The translations under genes and the position numbers were made by a program. From a virus, in the IMG/VR virus record IMGVR_UViG_3300032820_000060, positions 1 to 32,837 of that record: a stretch of DNA of 32,837 nucleotides; one strand, 5' to 3'. Shown here piece after piece: positions 7,963-18,900 of this stretch. Every line of letters begins with the position of its first letter. Positions within the stretch are counted from its first letter, which is position 1. The notes below the pieces were generated by a model. It searched no databases. It saw only the letters and a list, made by a program, of their open reading frames with translations, and had not been told where the DNA came from.

Positions 7963-10900
7963 TTATGAACCACTTCCTGAAGCAGGTGGTTTAACTGTCC
8001 AAGACAACTGAACCTGATCTCCTGGCGTCCAAGTGGGGCCAGAATCACCTATGTTTGCACCACCCGTAGATCCAGCACCAACATCAACAAATCCAAAGAA
8101 CATATGGAAATCTGGATGTGGTAATGATAATCTCATCCTATTAGGAGTTGCGTTATCATATTCATACATTTCCTTGAATCCATAAGGAGCAATTGATGTA
8201 ACAAACTGCATTAACTGTGTATCCGATCTAAAATAATGCTCGACAGTAACAGTATCACCCACCTCGTTATCAACCTCTTCACCATTAACAGTTTTCCTAA
8301 AATCATGGTTGAAAAATAACCTTTTAGCATCAGCTAAAGTGTATTCTGGTGGATCGGCCGTGATGTTTGTAGCACTTTGAATCTTAATAGACTCTGATGG
8401 TGTAGTTTCAATGGTTTTGACCAGAGTAATCATATCAACTATAGATGGGAAAGGAATCAGACCGCCCTCCTCTATCTCATCCATCAATCTTTCTGCATAA
8501 CTCATGGTAGTACTACCATCATTATATTCACTAGTTCCTACTAATGGTTGATTAACCTGTCCATTCACTCTAAAACTAGCAGGAATTGGAAAATCACCAG
8601 TTATTATAGTTTCACCATCATCAGCATACCAATCATATTTGATTGATGGTATCATTCTACTAGTCCAACACTTATATACTGGAAATTTATCTTCCATTTC
8701 AGTTGGTGTAAAACCATAATGTGCAGTTGTATCAACACCCCACTTATCTTCTGCTGAAGTAAAATCACCAAATGGTGTATTTGTCGGAACAGGCCAACTA
8801 TAACTATTATCACTATTTGAAGATGTAGTTGTGCCGAATCTACCATAACTAGCATCTCTTTTTAGTATTAAAGAGTTATCCTTAGCATGTTTAAAACCAT
8901 CTAGCTCTGTATCTATAACCTGAGCTAAAGTAGTGTTATCTAAGAAATCATAGTTATCACTGATGTTTTCATTATTATTTGCAGCATCCCTTGCAAAAGA
9001 CAGTCTAAACGGTGCAGTTTCACGATAACCTTGTTGTAGAGCTTGAGCAAAATTATTACCTCCACTTATTGTTGTATCAGAAGTACTATAAACCCCGCTA
9101 TTATCAATCACTGGAGTATCACCCTGTTTGATATAACTATACTGGATACCAGTTTCAGTTAACATTTTCTTTTCGTAGATAGTTGGATCAAAGTCAATTG
9201 TTCGTGGAATATAATCCCTGAGGCTAACCTTTTTAAGATTACGAGAACCAACTAATTGTTTTAATCGAACCATAAAGTTTTTATAGTTATCTAAAGTCCT
9301 ATCTCCATCGTAGGTGATATAAGTAGCTTCACTACTGACTAAAGTATTAATAGTATTAGAAATAAATCTACTGTTTGGTGCGTCTTCAGCTACAACTGAA
9401 TGTGTCGTACCCTCATTAGCATTAAACACCAAAACTCTATCAGGATAATTTATTTCTGAAAAATCCCAAACTATAGTAGATTCACTGCCATCTCTACCAG
9501 AAAACTTTTGACCTAAGAATTGGTCATAGTCCTGAATCTCCCACTTAGCTAGAACAAAACTATCTCCAATATCCCAGCTACCATTTTGTGGTGGATTACC
9601 TCTCGCATCATTTGCAGATGTTCCAACGATACTATCATGCCAAGTAGCTTGAGAACCTGCTAGGAAATCTACATCCAATTGTCCTCCAGCAGTAAGTATC
9701 TCAGACTTATAATAAGTATCATCAACCGCCCAAGTTGCATTCGGTGGTGAGTTTCCCTCCGAATCATTATCAGATGTACCGATTAAGTCCATCCCAGCAG
9801 TAAGAGTTTTTGGAGCATATTTCCACTCATTACCATATTCCCATCTATTGGGTGGTGAATTACCAGCCACATCAGCATGATTGGTTCCTAGTATGTCATC
9901 ACCAGCGTTTGGATGACCCGTTGGAAAAACTGGATGTGTTACCACAGTATAACTATTACCTGCTTCATATGAAAAATCGTTATAGGTAACTCCGCCCGGA
10001 TCTGGATAAACAAACGATTGATATTTTTGAGTCGCATCAGCTTTTCTAAAAACAAAATCCCCTTCAATAGTCGTTCCCGAATCATCATCAACAACAGTAA
10101 TCTGATGTGGTTGTAAGTGTAATTCTGTCCATCTATGAGATGGTTCTTCTATTGCCAATGCATTTTCATCGACATAACCAACCACTACCACTGGACTTTT
10201 TTGGAAATCCCATAATACTGAACCATCACCATGAGAATATAGTTCCCCACCATAAAGTATAGTATGGGTATTATCACCAGAGAAATCAGCAACAGGATCA
10301 GTTCCCAGTATACTTTCTGATTCAGTATAAACTTTGTGATCGTTAGAATCGTGTAAAACCGAAACACCATAATTAACATTTCCCATCTGATGTTCAGGAA
10401 AAACACCAGTTTTCAAGAATCCTTCTACCCCATACCCTGTTGGATCAGCTGGACTTAGATAATGTTCCTTTTGATTTGTGGTGGTTTGTTCTATCAGATC
10501 TCTATCCTCTGACCGATAATAATCTGTCCAGTTAAATCCAGAAGTCTGACTAAAACCACCAGCTTCGGAAAGTTTATCTAACTCGTCTGTCCAATCCTCT
10601 TTTAAATACCAACCAGATTGTATTTTCTGGTCATGCATATTACCCGGCACTGGATGTCCATTTTGGCTTCCATAATTAACCGTAAAGAATTTCGGTGGAG
10701 TAACGAATCGAGAATCACTAGTAATCTTCATATCTATAACAGGTATAGCTTCAGAAGTATCAGTACCCCTAACCATATAACTACCATCAGAGGAATCAGA
10801 AGACATTTTCAGTGTCTTAACTGCATCATCTGAATAATTATGCAATAAACCTAATCCAGTTGCGGTTAGAGTATCACCAACAGCACCAGCATTATTAGTA

Positions 10901-13218
10901 TTGGCTCCCGTTGATGTTATATTTCCATCTGACGCACCGAATAATCTTAGACCATTCTGCCAGATTGTTTCAATGTTAATAACAGGACTTGCACCAGCAG
11001 TACCAGTGGCCACAATATTACCACTAACATCAACTGTTGTACTAACCGTATAATCATTTAACCAATTAGTAAGTTTAGCATGTCGGATAATTGCATTAGC
11101 TATATTACCATATGGACTAATGAATATTTGACATCTGTTATTAGTAAAGTCGATTCTACCATCAGTACTATCAAACAGTAAAGATACCATAAACTGAAAA
11201 TAATCAAAAGAACTATCAATTTCAAAAGTATTATCAGCATTACTAGAAACATTAACCTTTCTGGTATGATTAGTCTGTGCATAAAAACTTCTTCTGTCTG
11301 TCCATGTCGTAGACCCAAAACTATAATCATAATTATATGGACTACTATCCGCATCCGCTTTCATATCATTAGTAAAATCAGTAGCTCCAGTATCAATAGT
11401 GAACAAATCAGCGGAAGGTGAAACCCAGATTCTTGCAAATTCTGAGGTTAACTTACCGTCAGGATCAAAATTACCTTCATTAGCACCATTAGCTGTTTTT
11501 CTGTGTACAGTACTACCTGTAATCGTACTATTTGATCTATTTCCTGAAGGATCTGCATTAGTATTTGTCGTAGTAGTTTCAGCCCCTGTCTGTGTCCATG
11601 TTGGATGTTTTTTCTTAATAGTATTAGGAACCACACGTTTTGTAGTATAATTAGTTCCGCCTATAGTTTGTACAGAATGTCCTACCTGAGTTTCCGTTGG
11701 ATTATCTACAGTATTTTCAAATACACCAGACTCATACAAAACAGCACCTGTCATTTGAATCTTATTAGCAGAATTAGTGATCTGTTCTGTATCCTTTACA
11801 GGATTAATAGCTCTAGCTAATTCATCCAAATACATACCATTCCATGTAATCTCATTGCCAGTTGGAGTAGTAAACTTAAAATTATACTCGACTGTTAGGT
11901 TATCGTTCCTATCAATCTTGATTTGATTACCAGCTGGTGGACAATAGTATGCAATAGTTTCTGGATCAACAGAATATGTTCCTGCAAAAACATCATCTGA
12001 ATACATTACTTTGGATGGAAAATTTTGTACCTCGATCGCAACTACCTGACCAGTTTTTTCTGTTTCAACATCTCTCGTAATCCATTTATTGGATGGATTA
12101 TTTTGATTCCATTTTTCCGTATTCTCTGATCTAGTATTAAAAGACCAATACCATCTTTCTTCTGGAGTATCTAAGGTATAGTCAACAGCATAAAACTTTT
12201 TTGAATCCTCTCCATCAAAAACACTACCCTCGAAAAATTCCTTAGTAACAACCCCACGAATTAACTCAAGACCATCACCATTATCGGCTGAATATTGTCT
12301 TCCATCATCTACTTCTGGAGTCGCATCACTTCCCGAAGAACCATTTACCCATATAGTTCCATTGACATCCTTACCGTTTTTTAGTTGATATTTCGCAATC
12401 ATTTCCTCATCATCTGTCTTAAATGCAGCAGGAGTCCATTTCCCAGCACCCATTGATTGACGGATAATGGATTGTGTACCACCATACGCTTGACTATCTA
12501 ACACATCCCAATCAAACCAACTTTTTGCCCAATTGGTATACTTGTCAATATTGATTGTAGGTAATAGATTACCATTATCAGCAATTCTTACATTCTCTCT
12601 AGCAGGTTTAAACAGTGGTTGTTTAAGTCCAGGCACTGGATTACCACCACCGTCAAGAACAGGAGTATATCCAACAAAAACATTTTGATTAAAATCAAAT
12701 GCATTCTGTGCATTAAAGGAAGTCCATTCTCCTGTATCTGGATTTAAGTCCTTACCCATTCTCATTTCCTGTGGATTAAACCCTTCAATCAGTTGAGCTT
12801 GTCTAGTATCCACATTACCAATGACACCATATCTACTCTCACCCAAATGTTGTGCAGAAGCACCACCATATGTTACATAATCTAGTGTAGAAGTAAATCC
12901 ATTTTTAACATTATCCTTAATAGTACTACTTAACAACGCATCAGTTGTATCTTTTCCAACTGTAACTTTGAACTGGTAAGCAATTAATTTGTTCGACCAA
13001 TAATATCCTTCTGGATTCGTATCTGTCAGTTCGTTTCCTTGAGAATCGAACAGAGTCTCCTGATCTCCATAGAGGATAGCATTGATTAAGTTTTCTCTGA
13101 AATGTTTTGTAATTGTGTTTTTAAAGCCATGTTTCTGGATTGTACCGTCAGGCTTAGTAACAACAAGATTTCCAAAACCTTCAATAGAATTAATAAATTC
13201 CGTAATCTTCTTTTTCAT
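7963..13218 (-). CDS. Large unrecognised virion protein, 1751 residues
   Basis: The N-terminus (MKKKITEFINSIEGFGNLVV, then DGTIQKHGFKNTITKHFREN) resembles the opening of many phage tail and fibre proteins, where a short G-x-hydrophobic-DG...N segment starts a structural chain. The rest is unrecognised. It is rich in Asp, Asn, Thr, Gly, Ser and aromatic residues, with no membrane segment or signal peptide, and looks like a chain of beta domains. A threefold motif of the form GT-x-x-(N/A)D...GN-x-PP lies at about residues 1105-1227. The C-terminus ends in TWTPGDQVQLSWT, much like the end of the 268-residue protein. AAGGAG precedes the ATG. Its size and place between the giant protein and gp8 suggest a virion fibre or baseplate decoration. 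Enzymatic activity cannot be judged. Confidence 0.85.
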   Translation of the reverse strand: MKKKITEFINSIEGFGNLVVTKPDGTIQKHGFKNTITKHFRENLINAILYGDQETLFDSQGNELTDTNPEGYYWSNKLIAYQFKVTVGKDTTDALLSSTIKDNVKNGFTSTLDYVTYGGASAQHLGESRYGVIGNVDTRQAQLIEGFNPQEMRMGKDLNPDTGEWTSFNAQNAFDFNQNVFVGYTPVLDGGGNPVPGLKQPLFKPARENVRIADNGNLLPTINIDKYTNWAKSWFDWDVLDSQAYGGTQSIIRQSMGAGKWTPAAFKTDDEEMIAKYQLKNGKDVNGTIWVNGSSGSDATPEVDDGRQYSADNGDGLELIRGVVTKEFFEGSVFDGEDSKKFYAVDYTLDTPEERWYWSFNTRSENTEKWNQNNPSNKWITRDVETEKTGQVVAIEVQNFPSKVMYSDDVFAGTYSVDPETIAYYCPPAGNQIKIDRNDNLTVEYNFKFTTPTGNEITWNGMYLDELARAINPVKDTEQITNSANKIQMTGAVLYESGVFENTVDNPTETQVGHSVQTIGGTNYTTKRVVPNTIKKKHPTWTQTGAETTTTNTNADPSGNRSNSTITGSTVHRKTANGANEGNFDPDGKLTSEFARIWVSPSADLFTIDTGATDFTNDMKADADSSPYNYDYSFGSTTWTDRRSFYAQTNHTRKVNVSSNADNTFEIDSSFDYFQFMVSLLFDSTDGRIDFTNNRCQIFISPYGNIANAIIRHAKLTNWLNDYTVSTTVDVSGNIVATGTAGASPVINIETIWQNGLRLFGASDGNITSTGANTNNAGAVGDTLTATGLGLLHNYSDDAVKTLKMSSDSSDGSYMVRGTDTSEAIPVIDMKITSDSRFVTPPKFFTVNYGSQNGHPVPGNMHDQKIQSGWYLKEDWTDELDKLSEAGGFSQTSGFNWTDYYRSEDRDLIEQTTTNQKEHYLSPADPTGYGVEGFLKTGVFPEHQMGNVNYGVSVLHDSNDHKVYTESESILGTDPVADFSGDNTHTILYGGELYSHGDGSVLWDFQKSPVVVVGYVDENALAIEEPSHRWTELHLQPHQITVVDDDSGTTIEGDFVFRKADATQKYQSFVYPDPGGVTYNDFSYEAGNSYTVVTHPVFPTGHPNAGDDILGTNHADVAGNSPPNRWEYGNEWKYAPKTLTAGMDLIGTSDNDSEGNSPPNATWAVDDTYYKSEILTAGGQLDVDFLAGSQATWHDSIVGTSANDARGNPPQNGSWDIGDSFVLAKWEIQDYDQFLGQKFSGRDGSESTIVWDFSEINYPDRVLVFNANEGTTHSVVAEDAPNSRFISNTINTLVSSEATYITYDGDRTLDNYKNFMVRLKQLVGSRNLKKVSLRDYIPRTIDFDPTIYEKKMLTETGIQYSYIKQGDTPVIDNSGVYSTSDTTISGGNNFAQALQQGYRETAPFRLSFARDAANNNENISDNYDFLDNTTLAQVIDTELDGFKHAKDNSLILKRDASYGRFGTTTSSNSDNSYSWPVPTNTPFGDFTSAEDKWGVDTTAHYGFTPTEMEDKFPVYKCWTSRMIPSIKYDWYADDGETIITGDFPIPASFRVNGQVNQPLVGTSEYNDGSTTMSYAERLMDEIEEGGLIPFPSIVDMITLVKTIETTPSESIKIQSATNITADPPEYTLADAKRLFFNHDFRKTVNGEEVDNEVGDTVTVEHYFRSDTQLMQFVTSIAPYGFKEMYEYDNATPNRMRLSLPHPDFHMFFGFVDVGAGSTGGANIGDSGPTWTPGDQVQLSWTVKPPASGSGS
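9537..9904 (-). repeat. Three diverged protein repeats inside the 1751-residue gene
   Basis: Three consecutive units of about 36-40 residues share a core: GTNHADVAGNSPPNRW, GTSDNDSEGNSPPNATW and GTSANDARGNPPQNGSW. Each is followed by an acidic or Gly-containing turn with an aromatic residue (EYGNEW, AVDDTY, DIGDSF). The units resemble short carbohydrate-binding or linker repeats, but no family is recognised. The DNA copies are clearly diverged, so the duplication is not recent. Confidence 0.75.
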
Positions 13219-13232
13219 TCTTATTCTCCTTA

Positions 13233-15062
13233 TTATTGTGCTATTGAATTGCCTAACGGAACTGATATTTTTAACTTATCGTTTTTTGTAAAATCTGCGT
13301 GTGGTTGGAAAGGTAAAACCATTTTAAAATTAAAAGCATCATTGTCAAATCTACCAAAATCTCCCCTTGTATTACTTCCGGCGGGAACATTCGTTATTGA
13401 ACTCCACCACATACTAGGATCAAATAAAACCAAAGTCAGTTGATTCTCAAACGATTTAATATTATATTCATTTCCAAGATCTATATCCAAATGATTTGTT
13501 GTACTGCTTTCACCTGTCAAATATTTACTCAAAAATGCAACGTGGTTAGCAGGGTCTGTATTTCCAACTTTCATAGAACTTACTACACTTGCAGTTAGAT
13601 CATTAGAAGCTTGATTAGCAACTAAATCATCCAAACCAGCTCTTAGAATGTCCGTTAAAATAACTATTTTTGGCCCATCCGTTTCTTGTATCATCATAAT
13701 ACCATTCTGTTCTAAATATGATGCATCTGACCCATGTTCTATTGCTAAAACTTTATCACTACCACTCCATCTATGGAAATCTGAATTAGCTGGGTAATTT
13801 AGGGAATCTGGAACATTTGCGTTCTGTGAATGTAATGATGTTATAACTTCTGTTCCATAATATCTTGTACCAGTTCCATCACCATCATATCCACCCGCTA
13901 GAAATGGAGTATTTCTTGATAGAATACTAACCCTAGATGGTAATAGAGTATCGGACGTGAAATTCTCCGTCTGGCCCTGTCGGAAAGCCCAATTTAATAA
14001 ATTTTTAGGAGCCCAAGATCCACTAGAACCACCATCACTATCACGACCCTTCAAGGAAAAACGAAGTCTTACGTCCTGAATACCATCGTTAAGATCTAAA
14101 TCGTTCGGTGAATCAGATGCCGTTAGAGGTTTATCAGTTGGCCCATACCATCCAAGTTTTGATATTTCTTCAGTGGAATCTAGTGTAGACGCTACTGTAT
14201 CTTCAGTAACACTATCGTTTGCAACTAAATCATAGTCTATTAAAGAATACCATCCTTGGGCCCAATTATTACCTGCAGCTCCGCCTTCTTTCAAAACAGA
14301 ACCAGAATTTCTAATATACAACTGTATAGTTGATAATTTTCCATAGTTATATGCAAAATTAGATCCACCTTCTTCCTGAGTGCCCCACTGACCTGAACCC
14401 TGAACTGTCCAAGCGTTTGAACCAGATCCACTTTCTCTCTTAAATAATACCGTATCAACAGGAACTCCTCCTTGCACACCACTACCAGTATAGGCCTCTG
14501 GGTGATTAATCAAAATAGTACCTGCATCATAATCGGCACCACCTTGACCAGTTGTTCCATAAGTAGGTGTTAGTGTTCCTACTGTTACACCCCATCCAGC
14601 CCCTTGTTCATCAGTAATAGAATGATTATCGGTAGCATCTACTTTAGTCCAGAAAGTTGCAAGATTCTCGTCTGCTTTTGCTCTAAAATCTGTTTCCAAT
14701 TCGTGTGTAGCTCCTACAACACCTATAATACCTACTGTATCTTTTGAAAATTTAACATATCTGTCTGTAGATGTATCTCCAACAATAGAGTCTGCTAAAT
14801 CATCAAAATTAGAATTAGTAAACGACCCATCTCCTAATGACCAATCGGTACTCTTTCCACCCAAAATAACGGGTGGCCCATTTTCAAATTTAACCACAAT
14901 AGCTAAACTTTGAACTGTAATATTCCTTCTAGCCGCAGATGATATAGAATTAACATCACTATTATCCGATTTTATCATTGCTAGTTGATAAACACATTCA
15001 TTCAACCAGTTTGTTAAAGTGGAATTGGATGTGTTGTTACTTGAACCTATTATTCCAGCCAT
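13233..15062 (-). CDS. Unrecognised virion protein, 609 residues
   Basis: The start MAGIIGSSNNTSNSTLTNWL is preceded by AGGAGAAA in the 14-base gap after the 268-residue gene. An N-terminal helical stretch (residues 15-30, LTNWLNECVYQLAMIKSDN) is followed by mostly beta-type sequence. The middle (residues about 150-350) is rich in Gly, Ser, Asn and Trp. Residues about 400-480 are a mixed region containing HRWSGSDKVLAIEHGSDASY and ETDGPKIVILTDILRAGLDD. No signal peptide or membrane span is visible, and no family is recognised. Operon context makes it a likely virion protein. It may work with the 268- and 1751-residue proteins, since the three genes form one block behind a putative late promoter. 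Confidence 0.85.
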   Translation of the reverse strand: MAGIIGSSNNTSNSTLTNWLNECVYQLAMIKSDNSDVNSISSAARRNITVQSLAIVVKFENGPPVILGGKSTDWSLGDGSFTNSNFDDLADSIVGDTSTDRYVKFSKDTVGIIGVVGATHELETDFRAKADENLATFWTKVDATDNHSITDEQGAGWGVTVGTLTPTYGTTGQGGADYDAGTILINHPEAYTGSGVQGGVPVDTVLFKRESGSGSNAWTVQGSGQWGTQEEGGSNFAYNYGKLSTIQLYIRNSGSVLKEGGAAGNNWAQGWYSLIDYDLVANDSVTEDTVASTLDSTEEISKLGWYGPTDKPLTASDSPNDLDLNDGIQDVRLRFSLKGRDSDGGSSGSWAPKNLLNWAFRQGQTENFTSDTLLPSRVSILSRNTPFLAGGYDGDGTGTRYYGTEVITSLHSQNANVPDSLNYPANSDFHRWSGSDKVLAIEHGSDASYLEQNGIMMIQETDGPKIVILTDILRAGLDDLVANQASNDLTASVVSSMKVGNTDPANHVAFLSKYLTGESSTTNHLDIDLGNEYNIKSFENQLTLVLFDPSMWWSSITNVPAGSNTRGDFGRFDNDAFNFKMVLPFQPHADFTKNDKLKISVPLGNSIAQ

Positions 15063-15076
15063 TTATTTTCTCCTAT

Positions 15077-15883
15077 TTACTCTTTGTTAAGTGCCGTGTT
15101 AGTATAGGTAAATTTCACAGTATCTCCAGAAGTCCATGTAATATTAGCTGTGCTACTATCCTCTGAAATATTACCCTCGTCTAATATAATATCTTGATCT
15201 TCGTTATATAGTCTATATTTAGTTGGTTCTATGGTAGAGTCAATCACTCCATATACTTCAATGGAAAAGTTTGACGGAAATGATGTATTTTGACTTACGA
15301 TATTAGTTCCGCTCTCACTCTGCGAATAAAAATCAGTTACAAAAGATCCAGACCCATCTGTTCCAAAGGAATCATCACCAAATTTCATATAGCCAGGATT
15401 TAACTTTGGTGCAATTGCATTACCCGTTAGTCTTTTTGCTAGCTGTGAATTTACTGTTGAATTTTGTGTGGCTATATTGAGATCAACTCCTATGGTTTTA
15501 ATATAATCATTCTCGTCATATTCGACCTGATCGTCTATATCAGCTGTATGGAGTAGTACATAATCACTGCCCTGAAATCCTAAATCAGATTCCTGATAGG
15601 AACTCATACCCCCATAACGATTATAGATGTTAATCTTGTCTATTTGTTTGGTATTGACTCCTGTTGTCGGTAAATAGTATCTAGTCAATCCACTAGTCCA
15701 TGTATAGGTAAATCTTAACAGCCCACCTACAGCCACACAGTTACAAGAGATATATCCATTTGTAGGATACCAATTGGCATCATCCTCAACCTTAAATTTG
15801 AACCAACTGTTAGTCGGTGAAAATACACTATTAGATCTAAGAACGTACCTAATTATATTATGAAAATCCGTAGTCGAAGCCAT
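15077..15883 (-). CDS. Unrecognised virion protein, 268 residues
   Basis: This is the first gene after the only clear intergenic gap. The ATG has AAGGAT 6 bases upstream and a TATAAATA promoter motif 23 bases upstream. Residues 1-25 (MASTTDFHNIIRYVLRSNSV) look helical; the rest is largely beta with many aromatics. The C-terminus (NITWTSGDTVKFTYTNTALN) resembles that of the 1751-residue protein (TWTPGDQVQLSWT). No family is recognised. Its size and position suggest an adaptor or baseplate-attached protein that could link the giant protein or the following fibres to the wedge. That is inference from context only. Confidence 0.8.
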   Translation of the reverse strand: MASTTDFHNIIRYVLRSNSVFSPTNSWFKFKVEDDANWYPTNGYISCNCVAVGGLLRFTYTWTSGLTRYYLPTTGVNTKQIDKINIYNRYGGMSSYQESDLGFQGSDYVLLHTADIDDQVEYDENDYIKTIGVDLNIATQNSTVNSQLAKRLTGNAIAPKLNPGYMKFGDDSFGTDGSGSFVTDFYSQSESGTNIVSQNTSFPSNFSIEVYGVIDSTIEPTKYRLYNEDQDIILDEGNISEDSSTANITWTSGDTVKFTYTNTALNKE

Positions 15884-15905
15884 TGTTTATCCTTTTGTCT
15901 GTATA

Positions 15906-15913
15906 TATTTATA
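15906..15913 (-). promoter_or_regulatory. Putative T4-type late promoter (TATAAATA)
   Basis: The minus strand reads TATAAATATATACAGAC, a perfect match to the T4-family late promoter -10 element. It falls in the 34-base gap between the giant gene and the 268-residue gene, about 23 bases before the start codon and ahead of its ribosome binding site. The same 8-mer also occurs inside genes on the minus strand (1126-1133, 25430-25437) and twice on the plus strand, about what is expected by chance in AT-rich DNA. The support therefore rests on its location: it would restart transcription after a 10-kb gene. Confidence 0.6.
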
Positions 15914-15917
15914 AAGT

Positions 15918-18900
15918 TTAAGAGATAGTAATAGTAACCGAAGCAGTAAATGGGCCCATAAGATACCAAGTAGAACCTTGATAATCATACGGACTCGAAT
16001 TGCTAATATCTGTCCAATGTACTACTGTAAAACTTTTACCTGCAGCCCAGTATCCAGAAGCACTTGATGCTGTTAAATTATAATGAGTTCTACCTCCACC
16101 CGTCAATACATGATATTTTGAACCAGATTTAACCGCTATACCATCATAGCCATCTTCCCAGTTTCCGAGATTACTACTACTAATAGAAAGACCTGATCCA
16201 CCTTTCAGAACTGTTAAAGTAGTTCCAAAATCACCAGTAGTATTATCTGTTGCCTCGGTAAAAGTTTTAGTAATAGTTACAGAGTTTTTATAATTAGTAA
16301 AACAGGGTGGGATTGCACTATGAGTGTGTGTATAGGTAACTGAACCTGAACCCGACCACAAACCATAATCCTTACTCACAGACCATGTATATGAATGAGT
16401 CCATGTACCCGAGGCAGCATTTGTGTTTATATTCGGTGCATTAACAGATATCCCATGAGTAGAGCCACCATAAATATTTGCGGTCAAAGTATTACCATTT
16501 GCCGCAGTAAGACTAGCACCCCATGTTACGTCATATGGACTTGGATCAGCCGGACGACTAGATGATACACTCCAAGAACCAAGACTATAAGTATTATTTG
16601 AAAGACTCCAACTTGTACTTGTAGAGGTATAATTAGAAATAGATGGCGGGCCGGGATTAGCAGGTCTTGTGGTGGTCTTTACCTTAAATGTTGTTGTGTC
16701 AGACCCACTATGATTTCCATTGGCTGTCCAACTCATTTTTAAGGTAAATGTTTCTTCTTCGTCTGAATTATGCTCAGTTGACTCTGCTGTTACCTTTCCA
16801 GTAGAACTATTTACTGATACCTTAATACCATTTTTTTCATCATCCCCTTCTATTGAATAGGAGATAGATGATGCCTCCGCAGTATTTGATGATGATGCAT
16901 TTGTTCCATTAGCAGTACTCCCATTTGCCCAGTCCAAACCGTTAATATCACCATAAGAATTTATTGTTGGTGCTGGATCTGGTGCAGCTGGTCTAGCAGG
17001 TTTTGTTATTGTAATAGTAGCAGTATCTGTATGGTCATGATCTCCTTGTGCAATTGATTGATTATAGGTCATTGTTACTGTTTGAGTTTCATTAATTTCG
17101 TTGTCAGTTGCAGTATTGAGTTCATATGAAACCGTACCTTCGGGAGTAATAGTAGCCGTGCCAGCTGATATAGAATAACTAACTGTACCACCAGAACCAC
17201 CTACTGCATCTGTAAAATTCACACTAGAATATTTAGTTCCTGTCTCATTCCAAGTGTAACTAATGCCACTATAATTGGAAATTGATGCATTTGTTGTGGG
17301 TGCAGATGGTCTAGCAGATTGTTGAATGGCCCATCCAGAACTTTCAACGGTTTTAGTCCAATCAGAATTATCATGGGTAAATGCCCTAGTTCCCTTAATA
17401 CCCGTAATAGTGGTAGCAGATGATGCATTAGTAGTGTATGTCCAGAGTCCATTTGTATCAGTACTTCCAGCAATCAAAGCTCCCCATGAACCAGCAGTTA
17501 TATCACTATCACCACCAACTGAGCTCAGTTGAACTGAAAAATCATTATACCAATTTTTTGATACTGTACTAGCGGGCTCTCCTGTAATACTGGGCCATGT
17601 TGGTTCTGGATAGGCTGGGAACATAACTGAATCTGTCTTTTTAACATCCGTACCACTAGCAGTAGAACCACTATTATTTGTCCTAGACCAATCATACTCA
17701 TAGGTAATAGTAACAGTCTGAGTACTAGTAGTAGTATTATTACCTGTTAATGTTGTACCCGATAATCCTGCATGATCCCCTCCAGACGTAATAGTCTTAG
17801 ATACATTAGCATAAGAATAATTACTATCAGTAGTATAGGTAACAGCTACTCCACTATTGTAATTGGTGGGATCAGCAATAGATACACTATTGTTTGGTGC
17901 ACTATAGTCTGGTTCTCTAGCTTGGGTAATTTTCCATCCACTACTAGTAATAGTCTTAGACCAAGAAGGAGCTGCATCCAGAGTTGCAGTAACGGATGCA
18001 CCCACTCCAGTAATCACATTTTGAGCATTTGAAGTATTATTGTCAGTATATGACCAAGTGCCGTTAGATATAGATCCATGAGTAGTAGTCCAATCAGAAT
18101 AAGTGAAACTTGTAGAATCTCCAGATAAAGTTAAGCCTAAATCTTCATTCCAAGTACCAGACACATCAACATCACCTTGAATACTGGGCCATGTTGGTTC
18201 TGGATAGGCTGGAATTGTAAGGGTATCTGTTGTGGAAGATGATCCATACCCGAGGCCTCCACTATTAGTCTTAGACCAATCATAACTATATGTAACAGTT
18301 ACCGTTTTTGTAGAATTGGTGTTATTATTACATGTTATTGTACCCTGATATACTGATGCGTATGAAGAATTTTCTGTAATTTCTATACTAGTATAATTAT
18401 AACTTTCATCTCTGGTAGGTGTAACAGAAACACCCGTACTATTCCAGTTTGCTGGAGTACCACAACTAATCGAAACACTAGGTGCAGTCGGAACAGGTTG
18501 AGGAGTAGTAGTATGTACCCAAGAATCAGAATGACTACCCGTATGGTCAGATGAATTATGTTCCCAACTATATGTTGCTGTAATAGTTGCAGTCTCATTT
18601 GATTCGGTAGTGTTGTTATTTGAACTCCTAACGGTAAAACCACCACTAGAATTTATTGATGCGGATATCGCACCACTATTAGACGTAATAGTCCAAGACC
18701 CATTAAACCCTGAACCATTGGATACAGACATAGTTCCTGTTGAACTACCATTCCAGCTACATGAGGTATTACCTTGATTATTTACCGTTGGGGTAGTAGA
18801 GGGGGCTGGATATGCTGGAATAGAAATAGTATTACTATTAACTTGAACATTTGATCCAGATCCATTTTCGCCACTCTCATTATTTTTAGACCAGCTATAA

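Noticed and set aside
13102-13443. Plus-strand frames across the junction of the 1751- and 609-residue genes
   Set aside because: They run opposite to two convincing genes with good ribosome binding sites; the protein text has no sign of a real fold.
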